From contig BCIA01000003.1 of NCBI GenBank assembly GCA_001599815.1, positions 1,550,001-1,614,000 on the forward strand: a stretch of 64,000 bases of DNA. The letters are read 5' to 3'. Position 1 is the stretch's first letter, and each line of letters starts with the position of its first letter. Made by a program: the position numbers and the translations under genes. The notes below the pieces were generated by a model. It was not told the DNA's origin. It searched no databases and saw only the letters and a list, made by a program, of their open reading frames with translations. This document shows positions 46,095 to 56,481 of the stretch, one piece after another. Source of the stretch: Furcasterigmium furcatum (lineage: Eukaryota > Ascomycota > Sordariomycetes > Glomerellales > Plectosphaerellaceae).

Positions 46095-46941
46095 TTACAC
46101 CTTGAAACCCCTGGAGCGTCTGCGACCACGGGCACGCTCGAACTTGCGGCCCTTGGACTCGACGTAAGGCTTCTGCAGTGGTTGTTAGCATGTCTAATGA
46201 ACGGCCCACCATTCTGGACGGGCCAGCGCTTCTTCGATCTACGGACCTTGTGCTTGTGGGGGCCGAAGCCGAAGTGCTTGACGGCCTCGCGGGCGTTCTT
46301 GGGGCCACGGAGGAGGAGAGTGTTGGCGCCAGTGGGGGTGCGGAGGGCGAGCTGGTCAAGGGTGATGGCCTCGCCACCAGCAGCCTCAATGCGGGCACGG
46401 GCGGTGGCGGTGAAGCGCAGGGCGGCAATGGTCACCTTGGGGACGGTGAGAAGGCGGTTGTCATCGGTGATGGTGCCGACCACGACCACGGTGCGCTTAT
46501 CGTCCTTCTGGATGTTGGAGGCGATGCGGGAGATGGAGACCGGGGGGCGGTTGATGCGCGACATGAAGAGGCGACGGAGGACAACCTTGTTGAAGCCGCT
46601 GTCGGTACGGCCTGCGAAGAAGATGCAAATTAGCGACGGCGACTTTCCTTGGAGGGGGGTCCAAGACACACTGCCGAGTGCCAGTGTGACAATTGGGGTA
46701 TGAACTTACGGGCAAGGAAGCGGTAGTACTTGACGAGGAGCTTCAAGTACACATTGTCGCTCTTGGGGGCCTGGCGGTGCGTCTTGCGCACATGGTGCTC
46801 CTTGAGATCGATGCCTGTTTGGGTGAAGAAACCATCGTCAGCCTTTTGATTCAGACATGCTCAGAAGCGCAGAAGTAGTAGTCCGGAGGACACACTTCCA
46901 CTCGCATGATAAAAGGCTCGGATGGGATACTACGTACCCAT
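46095..46941 (-). CDS. RPL18: 60S ribosomal protein eL18
   Basis: Cytosolic large-subunit protein. Exons 46941-46938, 46814-46710, 46611-46247 and 46172-46095 give 183 residues. Exon 1 is just ATG plus one base. Recognised segments are GIDLKEHHVRKTHRQAPKS, RRTDSGFNKVVLRRLFMSR, INRPPVSISRI, TVVVVGTITDD, LRTPTGANTLLLRGPKNARE and the end KPYVESKGRKFERARGRRRS. The last intron (46246-46173) has the rare donor GTCCGT, but the resulting junction HKHK-KPYV is the conserved one and no other GT-AG pair restores it. Intron 1 carries a 7-bp inverted repeat. A TCACGTGA palindrome lies 141 bp upstream of the start. Confidence 0.95.
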
Positions 46942-47525
46942 TTTGTCGACGACTCGGGGTTCCGTACGGAGTCGATGGGTTGGTGTTGTCGGTGATGGTC
47001 GTGTGGTCGAGGTCAAAGAAAGCTCCCGAAATTTTGGGAAGGGAATTTTCCCACTTTCTGGAAATCGTTGGTGCGGTGGGGTCACGTGAGATACCCGACT
47101 CGGTGAGTGCCTCTTATCTTAGTGCCTCGGTGAGGACGCAACGACTGGGACTTGCCCCACAATGCTGACTGAGCCCTGCGGCTCTGAGGCCATCATCGCC
47201 CTTAAGATATCAAACACTGACCGACTGCAGGGAGCTTGATGAAGGAAAACTATGTGCACAGAGGCCTCGTTTGTACGGGCAGTCTCGGCATCGATCGCTC
47301 TATTGTCGCTCGCCGGCGCGCAAGTCTAGTATAACGCTTCTAGGGCGTGCCCTCTCCTCTAGATGAATGACTTCAGGGGCATAAAATACAAAGCCGCCGG
47401 CCAGTTACTGCCCATCTCGAACGTCGGCGCGGCGTTGTACTCGACATCTTGCCTCAGCGACTCGCAATGTGGCTTCTCCATGGGATACCTACATGTCCCG
47501 GAGCGTCTGATCCATCCTTCAGCCC
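46942..47525. promoter_or_regulatory. RPL18 promoter and 3' flank of the carrier gene
   Basis: 584 bp between two minus-strand genes. It contains the palindrome TCACGTGA at 47082-47089, with E-box core CACGTG, 141 bp upstream of the RPL18 ATG. No coding signal. Confidence 0.55.
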
Positions 47526-48790
47526 TCAAACAACAACCTCTTCGTCGCCAGGTTTCAGCGAAACAAGGAAGTCCCGAGAAAGCTCGAAACTCAGCCAGCT
47601 GGAAGCCATGCTGGGTGCTACCTTGAGAAGATTGGGGACGATACCCTTGTAAAGGCCCTTGATACCTTCTTGGGCGACAATGACCCTGATCGCATCAGTC
47701 AAGCCCTTGTATTGGTATCCCATCCCGGTCATGGTATTGATCTGAAAACGGCGCCGCAGCACGTCACTGTAGCACTGGTCAGGAGACACTCGAACGGGAA
47801 ACAAGTGATGATCACGTACAAGGGATAGGTGCAAGTCTGGGCCACTGCACCAGAGACAGCGCCAGCCAGCAGTTTCCTGAACGCGCTAGGGTTCTTATCT
47901 CCTTCTGGTGTCAGGTACTTGCGGACCCATTCATATGTCATGAAATTTAGGCCAACCTGCGTAGCACCTGTCAGCCGGCCTGCAAGGAGGAGATGGGTTG
48001 CTCGAGACAGAGGCACGGTCTTACATAAGGTGCCACACCGGCAACGGTGGGGACGATGCCGCGGTACAGGGCGAAGAGCCCTCCTTCTGTCTTGTACATC
48101 GTGGTCATGGTCGTCCACATGCCAGGGAGCTTGTCTGGTCTTGACCCCAGCTCAGCGAAAGAGGCTGTCTGGATAGAGAGGCGCGTTCGAACGATGTCGA
48201 GGGGATAGGTGAAGAAGACGGACGTGACGCCCGCAAGGCCGCCACAGATTAACCTCGTGAACGGAGTGAGGTCCCCCCCGGCTGACGTCTCGAAGACATT
48301 CTGCGGTCCTTAGTTAGCCAATAGAGTTCGGCAAGGTGAAGTGATGGGCGCCGCGTGATCCAAAGGTGCCCTACCCGTTTATAGAAGTTGTAGCTGCCGA
48401 ATTGAACGGCAGAGTATGGGACAATGCGAATGCAGTTCGTCCCATTTCCTCGCATAAAACCTCGCCAGCCTTCTTCCCTCCACATTTTCTTCAGCCCCTC
48501 GCCGACTGACATCTTGTAGGCATCTCGACCAGCGCTTTGCACCTGGAACAGAATCTTGAGTCGCTCCAGCGGTGATACCACTGTCCTCGAAACGGCGCCT
48601 GCCACACCGCCAGCACAGAAAGCAGCAATGACCGGCTGCGAGATGGTGTCACGGAACTGGATCATGCGCTCGGATTCCCCATCTTGTTGTTCGTTCACCG
48701 TCTGTTCGGTCTGTGGCAGGTCGCGAATGCGTCAGAAGCAGCGCAGGAAGACGCAACGGGGACCCCGAGTCAAAAACTTACAGCAGACAT
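47526..48790 (-). CDS. Mitochondrial carrier, YPR011C type (APS/PAPS transporter)
   Basis: Six-helix inner-membrane carrier. Exons 48790-48782, 48710-48375, 48300-48025, 47956-47820 and 47766-47526 give 332 residues. The three carrier repeats are marked by SPLERLKI, YPLDIVRTR and YPFDVLRRR. Segments such as FCAGGVAGAVSRTVVSPLER, GNGTNCIRIVPYSAVQF, TRLSIQTASF and EGGLFALYRGIVPT are closest, as I recall it, to yeast YPR011C, reported to carry adenosine 5'-phosphosulphate and PAPS; the Leu5/SLC25A42 CoA carriers are the next most similar group. The first exon is only nine bases (Met-Ser-Ala). All introns are GT-AG with donors GTAAGT, GTAGGG, GTAAGA and GTACGT. Confidence 0.9.
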
Positions 48791-50293
48791 GGTGGAGATT
48801 GTGAGAGACTGCAGGTTCTAGGGAATAGGGGAATGTTCCGAGAGGAGACAAAGACCCCCTCTGCTTGTAAACCTTTCTGTACCCAACGGAACAGTCAATG
48901 CTGAATGTGCCAACCCAGCTCGAAATTACACGACGTGATCGCAAGAGCTGAAGAGTCTTCGTGTAGAGGCAAGTAATCAGGACCACAGCCAACTGTAAAA
49001 GAATGGCGAAAACGGTCGCTTTGCAGTGAAGGACGTTATGAGAGGCTTGTAATCGAGGTCGACGGCATAGCTGGGAGACAGGAGATAGGTTGCGTGCTTA
49101 GATCATGGGCGGCAGTCCGCATGCTATTCGAGAAAGGCCAAGGTTTTTTCAGCCTGCCCTGGGTGCCGAGATGGCGCTGGATCAAGAGAGTAGCCGTAGG
49201 AGGGGCGTCGATCGTGTCGTCGAGTGTGATGTCGTCGGCTCGGCTTCAGGGTAACGTGGGAGACGAGGCTCGGGATTCGCACCGCGTCAGGATCGGAGGA
49301 GCAATTGGCTGTGGCAAGGGCTCCTTGTGAGATCTTGCGCAGTTGGAAGATCGGTGAATCGTAGTGTTGACGAGTTGTAGGGGATTGTTGGTAGTAGGTC
49401 GATCCGACGGTCGAGCAGGTGTCCACGAGGAGAAATCAACGGCCAAGTTCCGGGGTGCAGTTTGCCGCAAGATGCTCTGGGCTAGATCATCATAGGGACA
49501 AGTCGTAGGGGTCACGGTGAGCCGGCGCTTGGGGCTGCGGTCATTTGAGTGGCCCATCCGGACGCCCCAGATGTGCGCCAAGTGCAGTATTGTCTCTCCG
49601 GACCAGTCAGATCGCTCCGAACCATGCCGGGCTCTGGCAGGTCGACTCCACGGCTGCGGGGCACCATTTGGCCTTTCCTACCTCACCCGAGTCCCGAATA
49701 TTTGGCATTGGACATAATTACCTATCGTCTTGCGAGCTGTCGATCACTCTTCTCACTCTGCTGATAGCTGCTTGCGTTGCGTCGAGCTCTCACTGACGCC
49801 GGCACAGCCGCCCTTCGACAGGCATCACGCCGTTCTCCTGCCATGGCCACGACGTCGGCTATCACCCACGTGACAGTCGCAGCCAACGCTTTCGGGTCAT
49901 CGCTGGTCTCAGTGCAGATTCAATTTACGTTTTGACTACCGACGATGCTAGAAGTGGCCCACGCAGGTCACTCGGGTGCCAAATTTCCGCTCCTGCCTTT
50001 TTTGCTGAAAATAAGGGATCTCGGGTACTGTTCTACATGTGTCAAGTGTCAAAGGATTTATGTCGTAGTCTGAGACTCGTCGCGGCCCCGAAACCCACTA
50101 TTCGATCCTGAGGCTGCCCGAGAAAGGGAGCGAGGGAGGTTATGCGGAGTTATTCGATCGAGACTTCGAGACTAAAATGCCCATTCTGGTGAGGAAGCAA
50201 CGCAGATAGTTTGGTGGGAGGGAGACTGATAACTTCCCCAAACACCTGCCTATGTCTGGGCAGTAAAAGGACGTGGCCTGGCATTTAAACTGC
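48791..50293. other. 1.5-kb intergenic region carrier / SR protein
   Basis: Between two minus-strand genes, so it holds the carrier's promoter and the 3' flank of the SR gene. A CACGTG core lies at 49867-49872, 1.08 kb upstream of the carrier start. Only short open frames without features are present. Confidence 0.45.
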
Positions 50294-51527
50294 CTACTCC
50301 GCAATATCCAGGTCTTCTTGGGCAGGCGGAGGGCTGTCGACAGCTTCGCAGCTTGTTAGTGGAGGTGTCAAGACAAGCTGTAGGAAGTGTCACATGCCTT
50401 TGCGGTCGTCTCCATTCGTGCCGTTCTCGCGGTGGTCACGATCGTCGCGATGGTCACGGTCATCACGGTCGTCACGTTCCTCCTTGACGTCCCTGTCCCT
50501 ATAGGCAGAGTCAGCAGATGAATCCTGATAGAAGTATTAGACGCGTAGTGTGCTCACCGTCGATCAGGGCTGCGCGAACGGTCTCGTCGATCGCGGCCAT
50601 CGCGGTCGTAGTCCCGATCGCGGTCACGACGGTCATCCTTCCTGGGAGGGGAGTAATCCCGAGTGCTGCGTCGAGGGGAGGGGGAACGGCCACGACGAGG
50701 AGAACGACGGCGATCGCGGTCACGGCCCGAGTCGAAGCGCCAGGATGCAGAAGGTGGCGTCCGTGCCCACTGGGCCATGTCAGTCAAGGTCCTATGGAGG
50801 TCTCGGGGTGAAAACCAACCTCGATTTTCAGGGTGTCGTCACGACCAATGCGCTTGTTATGCATCTCATGGTACGCATCGTCAGCATCGCGGCGATCTTC
50901 GTACTCCACAAATGCGAAGCTGTCCGGGGTGCATGTCAGCCGATCTTTCGGTTTGCGGGAGCATGATCAGGATAGATACTCACAGCCTGCTCGAGGCAGA
51001 TCGAGGAGCCGGGATATCGCAGCGCACCAGTCGCCCGTACCTAGATGAGATCTGCGTCAGCACTGGTCCTACTACAAGAGGAAGGAATCCGGCAATGTTG
51101 TGTCCGAGCATTCTCTGCCCTAGGCATGAAAACGCGGTAGTCCCAACAGGATGCTAATAGCCAGCGACTGGCAGGGACATTGGCAAGTGCGGCAATGCGC
51201 ACCTTGGCTTCTCGGACCGGACACGCACCGAGGGCGGCCATGACGACGGCTGGGAGTGGAGGTATGGAAGGGACGCGGAGGGACGAGGGCGGCATGAAGG
51301 TGCGGTCACGAAGACGGAGCGGCGTTGAAGAGCCCGGGGGCTTCCGGAACAAAGGGACGGGCGGCGGGAGGTGGGAGGGAGGACGACGGGGAGGCATCGG
51401 CGAGGGTCGAGAGACGCGTAGTTGACTGATTTTAGTTGACATACCGTTCGAACTCGTAGGCAAGGTCGCGGGCACGCGTGCCGTGGCTGAAGCCGGTGAC
51501 GTAGAGTGTGGTTCCTCCACGAGACAT
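50294..51527 (-). CDS. SR-type splicing factor (one RRM plus RS/RD tail)
   Basis: RNA-binding pre-mRNA splicing regulator. Exons 51527-51445, 51040-50984, 50919-50820, 50769-50558, 50498-50398 and 50343-50294 give 200 residues. The N-terminal RRM (about 6-80) has RNP2 TLYVTGF and RNP1 LFAFVEYE. The tail (about 81-185) is Arg/Asp/Ser repeats (RDRDRRRSPRRGRSPSPRR, then DDRDHRDDRDH), ending QEDLDIAE. The last intron has a GC donor (AAAG/GCATGT) and a perfect CACTAAC branch site before GAAG. Without this splice the frame would stop two codons later. Intron 1 (51444-51041) is 404 bp, much longer than its neighbours. Similar to fission yeast Srp1 and human SRSF2 in layout; exact orthology not claimed. 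Confidence 0.9.
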
Positions 51528-52215
51528 GGTTCGAGTTGCAGGTGAAGGAACTGTAATATATGATGGGATGTGAAGAGGTTTGATTAAAGAGATGGGGGCA
51601 AGCCCTTAAGTGAAATGGTCAGGCTGATGGAGCAGACTGGCCGAGATGGAAGCGCGCGGGTCAGAACGAGCTGCGCTTTCGCGATAGATGAAGTGTGGAA
51701 GTCGTGATTGTGATGCACTAGACGCATCGGGAGCCGCAAAGTTTTGGACTTTCCACTCACGCCGCACTAAACGCATAGATATGGATAATTACAACCTCGC
51801 AATTGTCCATCGAGACCAAGTATGCAATAATCCGATCAATCATCGATCCTGACGTCATAAGGCACCCAAGACAGCTCCTGCTAGTTCGGGGTCCCTCGAG
51901 GTACTACGTAGACATGGAGATACCTATTCGTGAGCATCCAGGCCTTCACCACTTTGGGTGGGGAGAGTTGGGGTCTACTGTGAGTGGTCCTGAATTTCAA
52001 TGTGAGGACGATAATTTGATTTGGCTGAAGACGTGTGATGCTGCATCAGGTAAGGGTTGCCTCGAACCACCTCAGCACTGGGAGTGGAGGGTCTCCTGTT
52101 TGCTCAGAAGTTGTTTTGGTGCATCCCGACCTGCTTGCATACGAAAGTGTGTTGATCGTGGCCCGAATCCCTCCATTTTCCGATGCGACGAACCCTCGGA
52201 CTTGCCTCCCGAAAC
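51528..52215. promoter_or_regulatory. SR-protein promoter and fimbrin 3' flank
   Basis: 688 bp between two minus-strand genes. A perfect CRE palindrome TGACGTCA (ATF/CREB-type bZIP site) lies at 51850-51857, about 320 bp upstream of the SR-protein start. No coding signal apart from antisense shadow of fimbrin. Confidence 0.5.
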
Positions 52216-54440
52216 TCAAGTTCTCTCAGCAGTCGCCATAAGAGATCCTACCGGAGAAAGTCAGCATCCAGAGTTTGACGACATCAACGAGGCGTGGGAG
52301 CTTACCAATGAATGTGGTGACGAGACGGCTGCGGACCTGACAAATATCTTCGGGAACCAGCCAGATGGTAGCACCCATTTTGCGGGCGATGCTGATACTC
52401 AACTTCGCGTTCAGGTAGGCGTCGTCGTCCGTCTGCCCGGGAGTAACTAGGTCGTAATCGACATAGCTGCTCTTGATACCATTGAGAACGTCCAGGAGGA
52501 AGACACCGGTGCCAATAGAAGGATCCTTGAAAGACCGAATTGCCGAATTCTTGCCACCCTTCCGCGACATGTCATTGGCCCAGCGCACCATTTCAGAGTC
52601 GGTGATTTCTCGCTTCCCAAGGCGCTGGGCAAGTGCTGAGAGAGTCAAGGTGATGTCCTTGCGCATCAGCTGCCACACAAGGCCAAGTGTCAGAGTTCTC
52701 TGGCCATCAGTAATATCAGCACCCTGAATGCCGACCAGGGAGAACCCGTTTTGCTTCCCCAGCTCAATGGCATAGTTGGTGTTCTCCACGGCCTTGAACC
52801 GTGACATTTCACCACCATGGGCGGGAGCCTTGTTGACATGCCTCCAATTCACGGAACCCTTGATGACCTTGTCGTAGGCTTGCAGCAGGACCGCACCATC
52901 ACGCAGGTCATCGAAGAAGGACTGAACAGCTGGCTGTACATCCAGACTATTCAGCCACAAGGTGAAGACTCGCGCTTCACGCTCGCCCTCAGCGTCAAAG
53001 TCTTCCACCTCGAGCTTTTCTTCCTCTGTGATGGGGTCGAGGCAGGGGTGGTTGTTGAATAGGTTGGCGACAAAGGCGAGGTTCAGCTTGGGATTACCTG
53101 CGACCAGGGATGTGGGAGTGAGGAACTTTCGGCAGCCCATCTTGTCGGCATTGTCCAAAACTTCCTCCGCTCGCTGCAGGAGATCCCGCGTCTGCAGGGG
53201 AGCCCTCGTGTTTCCGTATTCGGATCCAATCTGGGCCAACAGAACGGTGTAGTTCTCTCCATCTTTGATGTCGCTGGAGAAATTGCTGACCCTGCAAGAA
53301 TATCTATCAGTATTGTGGCTCTACCGCGTGAAGGACTGCAAGTCTTACCTTCTCGGCCAGTTAGCAGCCTTGAGGTGGTAGTTGAACCATCTCAGCAGAA
53401 TCTGCTCCGGGGGCAGCCTCAGAAATTGTTCGAGCGTCTCATCATCCTCGAGCAAACGGTACAACTCAGGGTGTAGCTTGATGTCAATCTTGCCTAGCAG
53501 GCCACGACGGATAATTTGCCAAATGAGACCAAGGATAAGGTGCTCCCTGCCCTCCATGATGTCGCCGCTGCCAATGTTGACAACAGAGCAGCCGATGCCC
53601 TTTGCAGACTCAATGACGATGTTGTTGTTCTCGGTCATGTGGAAATTGTTCAGACTCTTGATCTTCCGGCCCGGGAGATTCAGTACACGTTCATCGATGG
53701 TGTCAGGGACGCTGTCGTTGATGAGTTTGGCGAGAACAAGACCATCCTTGCACTCATCAAACATCTCAAAGGTGTCGGTGGGAAAGGGCAGACGGTTGCC
53801 GATGTCCGCATCTCCAGCCAGGACTGCGTTTATGTGGCGGGTGAACTCGGTCCGTTCATCCTCGTTGATAGTGTGGGTGACGTTGGCATTGGAGCCTTGC
53901 ACATGGATCCTGCCAGCGTTTGACGTAGCTCGTGCACGCCCTCCGGTGGCTTGAGCAACCACGCTCGCGCCCGAAGGCCCCGAAGGCCCCGTCGAGAGAC
54001 GCTTCTGGGCAGGTGAGGAGTCGCGGAGCTTGGAGATGAGCTGGTCAAGGAGTCAGCGGTGTCGCGGCACGCCAGAAATCATGGGGGTGAGCATGAAATT
54101 TAGTGACCGGGGCGCAAACGTACACCAACATAGTCCTCTAACTCGACGCGGCGGGAAGAGTCGAGGTCGACCTCTTTGAGCGCCTGTCGCACGACGTCAT
54201 AAGGTTGGCGTTCGCTCTGTTGGGTAGCCTTGATAGCTGTGGCTTCGTCGATGTAGCCCTTGTCATCCACATCGAGCTTGCGAAAGGAGTCGGCAAGGCC
54301 AAAAAGCTCGTCTTGCTGGAACTGAGGATATTTCCTGGGCGGGAGATGGGTCAGCCGATTGTTCCGGTGGCAGCGTTGCGCGATATCCATGGATGTCCGG
54401 GCAGAGTGGATGGATACCTCTGGATCTTCAAGACGTTCAT
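52216..54440 (-). CDS. SAC6: Fimbrin (plastin), actin-bundling protein
   Basis: Cross-links actin filaments in endocytic patches and cables. Exons 54440-54418, 54334-54124, 54040-53349, 53291-52306 and 52247-52216 give 647 residues. The short start MNVLKIQRKYPQFQQDELF is followed by two EF-hand-like loops that look degenerate, then four calponin-homology domains in two actin-binding pairs. Recognisable parts are the KINDSVPDTID-like segment (LINDSVPDTIDERVLN), NNNIVIESAKGIGCSVVNIG, HLILGLIWQIIRRGLL, GNPKLNLAFVANLFNNHP and SISIARKMGATIWLVPEDI. The last exon is 32 nt and supplies GSLMATAERT, replacing a read-through tail. Introns are GT-AG, with donor GTATCC in intron 1. Confidence 0.95.
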
Positions 54441-55419
54441 GATGTATGGTTGATACTGTCTTGTCTGGTCTCAAGGATTTCGAATCCGGCAACTCAGAAG
54501 CCGAGGGAGGATTGAGCGTCGATACCCAGGGTAGGCAGCTTCGCGGGAAGCGCGGGAGAGTACACTGAGGGTTTCGCCAACTTGGACGGATTGCTCGGCA
54601 GAAGACCTCGGGGTTGCTGTCGCGATTGAGGAGAAGAAATAGAAGAGTAGAACACTAGGCTGCAGGATTCCAATCTTGCAGGATGCCTACGACTGCACAG
54701 CGGGCGGCGTTGTCGGGTAGGGAGAAAGGGGGAGACAGATGATGCGGTCTGACACCAACAAAGCAAGCTTGCCCAAACGACTGCACGAAATCTGGGCGTT
54801 GGCGGGGGCGGGGGAATGTGAGGCATCCCGGTTCCACTGATGTAATGCGCGTAGGCAGCGAATAACTGCCCAGATTAGGTAAGGCACTCAGTGTCGCGTT
54901 CCGCTCGGGGGGAATGGAAAGCACACCGAGCTCAGCCACGCCTGCTCCTGCGTCATCACGTACGCAATTCGTCGCCGACCTCTAATTTGGGCAGCTTCTT
55001 GGGACACATTTGCTATCGGTATGGGAATAACGCCCCGATGGCTCTACGCCACGTGCTTCACACCTAGTTCCAAGGTTCTCTCGATCCCTGAATACCTACC
55101 ACGGACACAAACACGCAACCGCCTGAGCTAAGAGCCACATGCCACATAGTAACGTACTTGAGGCCCGGGGTTGTGATGGGCCCTTGAATTGTATTGAGAG
55201 GCCAGTAGGTATCGGCGACTGCCATCCAAATGCCAGGTGCCCTGTGTGAAGATCCCTACTTGAAGCCGTGCCGGGAGATATTTCACGCACAGTCCCCGCA
55301 GCTCCACTACTTAAACGTCACGGGTTTTACTCCCAAGCGTCCTGGCGAGAGCTTCATCGGAGGGAGTGAACGTTTGCGGACAAAGGCCCTGCAACAGCCG
55401 GACATACCTCCTCGCCGCC
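54441..55419. promoter_or_regulatory. Divergent promoter fimbrin / RING-like protein
   Basis: 979 bp between divergent start codons. A CACGTG core lies at about 55051. Only short frames are present. Confidence 0.45.
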
Positions 55420-56240
55420 ATGTCATTCCACTGCAAAGCCTGCGAGGACCCGTTGGTTCTGGAGGTCGAGCCCGACAGTGAAGGAGAAGGCGACATTGAC
55501 ATCAAAACGGTTCCAGACGACCTGGAGCTTCGCTGTGGCTGTCACTTCCACTGGTGAGCTTGGATCCCCTGCAACGAACCGGAATATCCTGACCCGGCTG
55601 CAGGCAATGTCTCCTGGACCAGTCGGCAGAGGTTGCCATCTCTCTCAAATGCCCATCTTGTCAGTCTTACCTCCCCATCAACCAAGAGGGCCCTTCAACC
55701 ACGAACCCCTTCCTCCCCGTTGCGCCGGGCTCCACCATACCAACTCGATACGTCAACGAGGGCGGCATCCAAGACAACCTCGATATTCTACCCACCATCA
55801 CCGAGGAAGCCTATCTCACAGCTCACCCCGAGGCTCGGCCAGCTCGTGCATATCAGGTCATGTGTGCCGAGGGAGATGTGAATGGCATTGTCGAGCTGCT
55901 GAGGGATCTGAACGAAGAGTTTGGCGGCGACATCGTTCAGCTTGGACATCTGCTACGGTACCGTGATCCCCTTGCTGGCGGCGTGAGCGGCTTGCATCTT
56001 GCCGTTGAGAGGGATCAGGAAGAGGTGGTATGGCTGCTTTTATGGCTTGCCTCGTCGGTTTCTTCTGGTGCGTTTCCCGATCACGCACGCCACGTTGCCG
56101 ACTCCTGGCAGATACAACGCATTGATGTCACCGGCGACGACATACGTAGCCTGCGAACAGATGCCGGGCTTTCTGCTGAGGATATTGCACGGTCCCAAGG
56201 CGGTCGGTGGGATGCATTGGTAGCCATCCTTCACCACTAA
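55420..56240 (+). CDS. Small RING-like zinc-finger protein with ankyrin-like C terminus
   Basis: Exons 55420-55553 and 55604-56240 give 256 residues. The N terminus holds C5-x2-C8, then C39-G-C41-H-F-H44-W-Q-C47 and C61-P-S-C64. This is the layout of a RING finger with Cys in place of the first His, and the CHFHWQCL core is typical of RING/H2-type folds. The intron falls in the Trp45 codon. From about residue 125 the sequence resembles ankyrin helices (YQVMCAEGDVNGIVELLRDL, then GVSGLHLAVERDQEEVVWLLL). A ubiquitin-ligase role would follow from a true RING, but one zinc ligand pair is widely spaced (about 30 residues), so this is unproven. I do not recognise a named orthologue. Its 3' end faces the DDHD phospholipase gene, 241 bp away. 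Confidence 0.8.
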
Positions 56241-56481
56241 AATAATACCAGAAGGACGTGCTCACGATCTCTGAATCTGGCGTTGATACCATGGGAATTG
56301 ACACATGTTCTATCATAGCCCGCAGTGCGGATGAGGAACAATACGTGCTTGAGCCCTCCTGGCCCACGACAGCGGCCCCAGTGACGCAAGCCTTGAAGCT
56401 GCAAGCACCCGGAGGTAGCCCTCGGCCAATGCATAACGAGTCAACCAACTTGACCGAATTCCCCTACTGAGCTTGTCGTTC

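Noticed and set aside
51803..52450. 215-codon plus-strand open frame
   Set aside because: Its 3' part is the antisense of fimbrin exons and the rest has no features.
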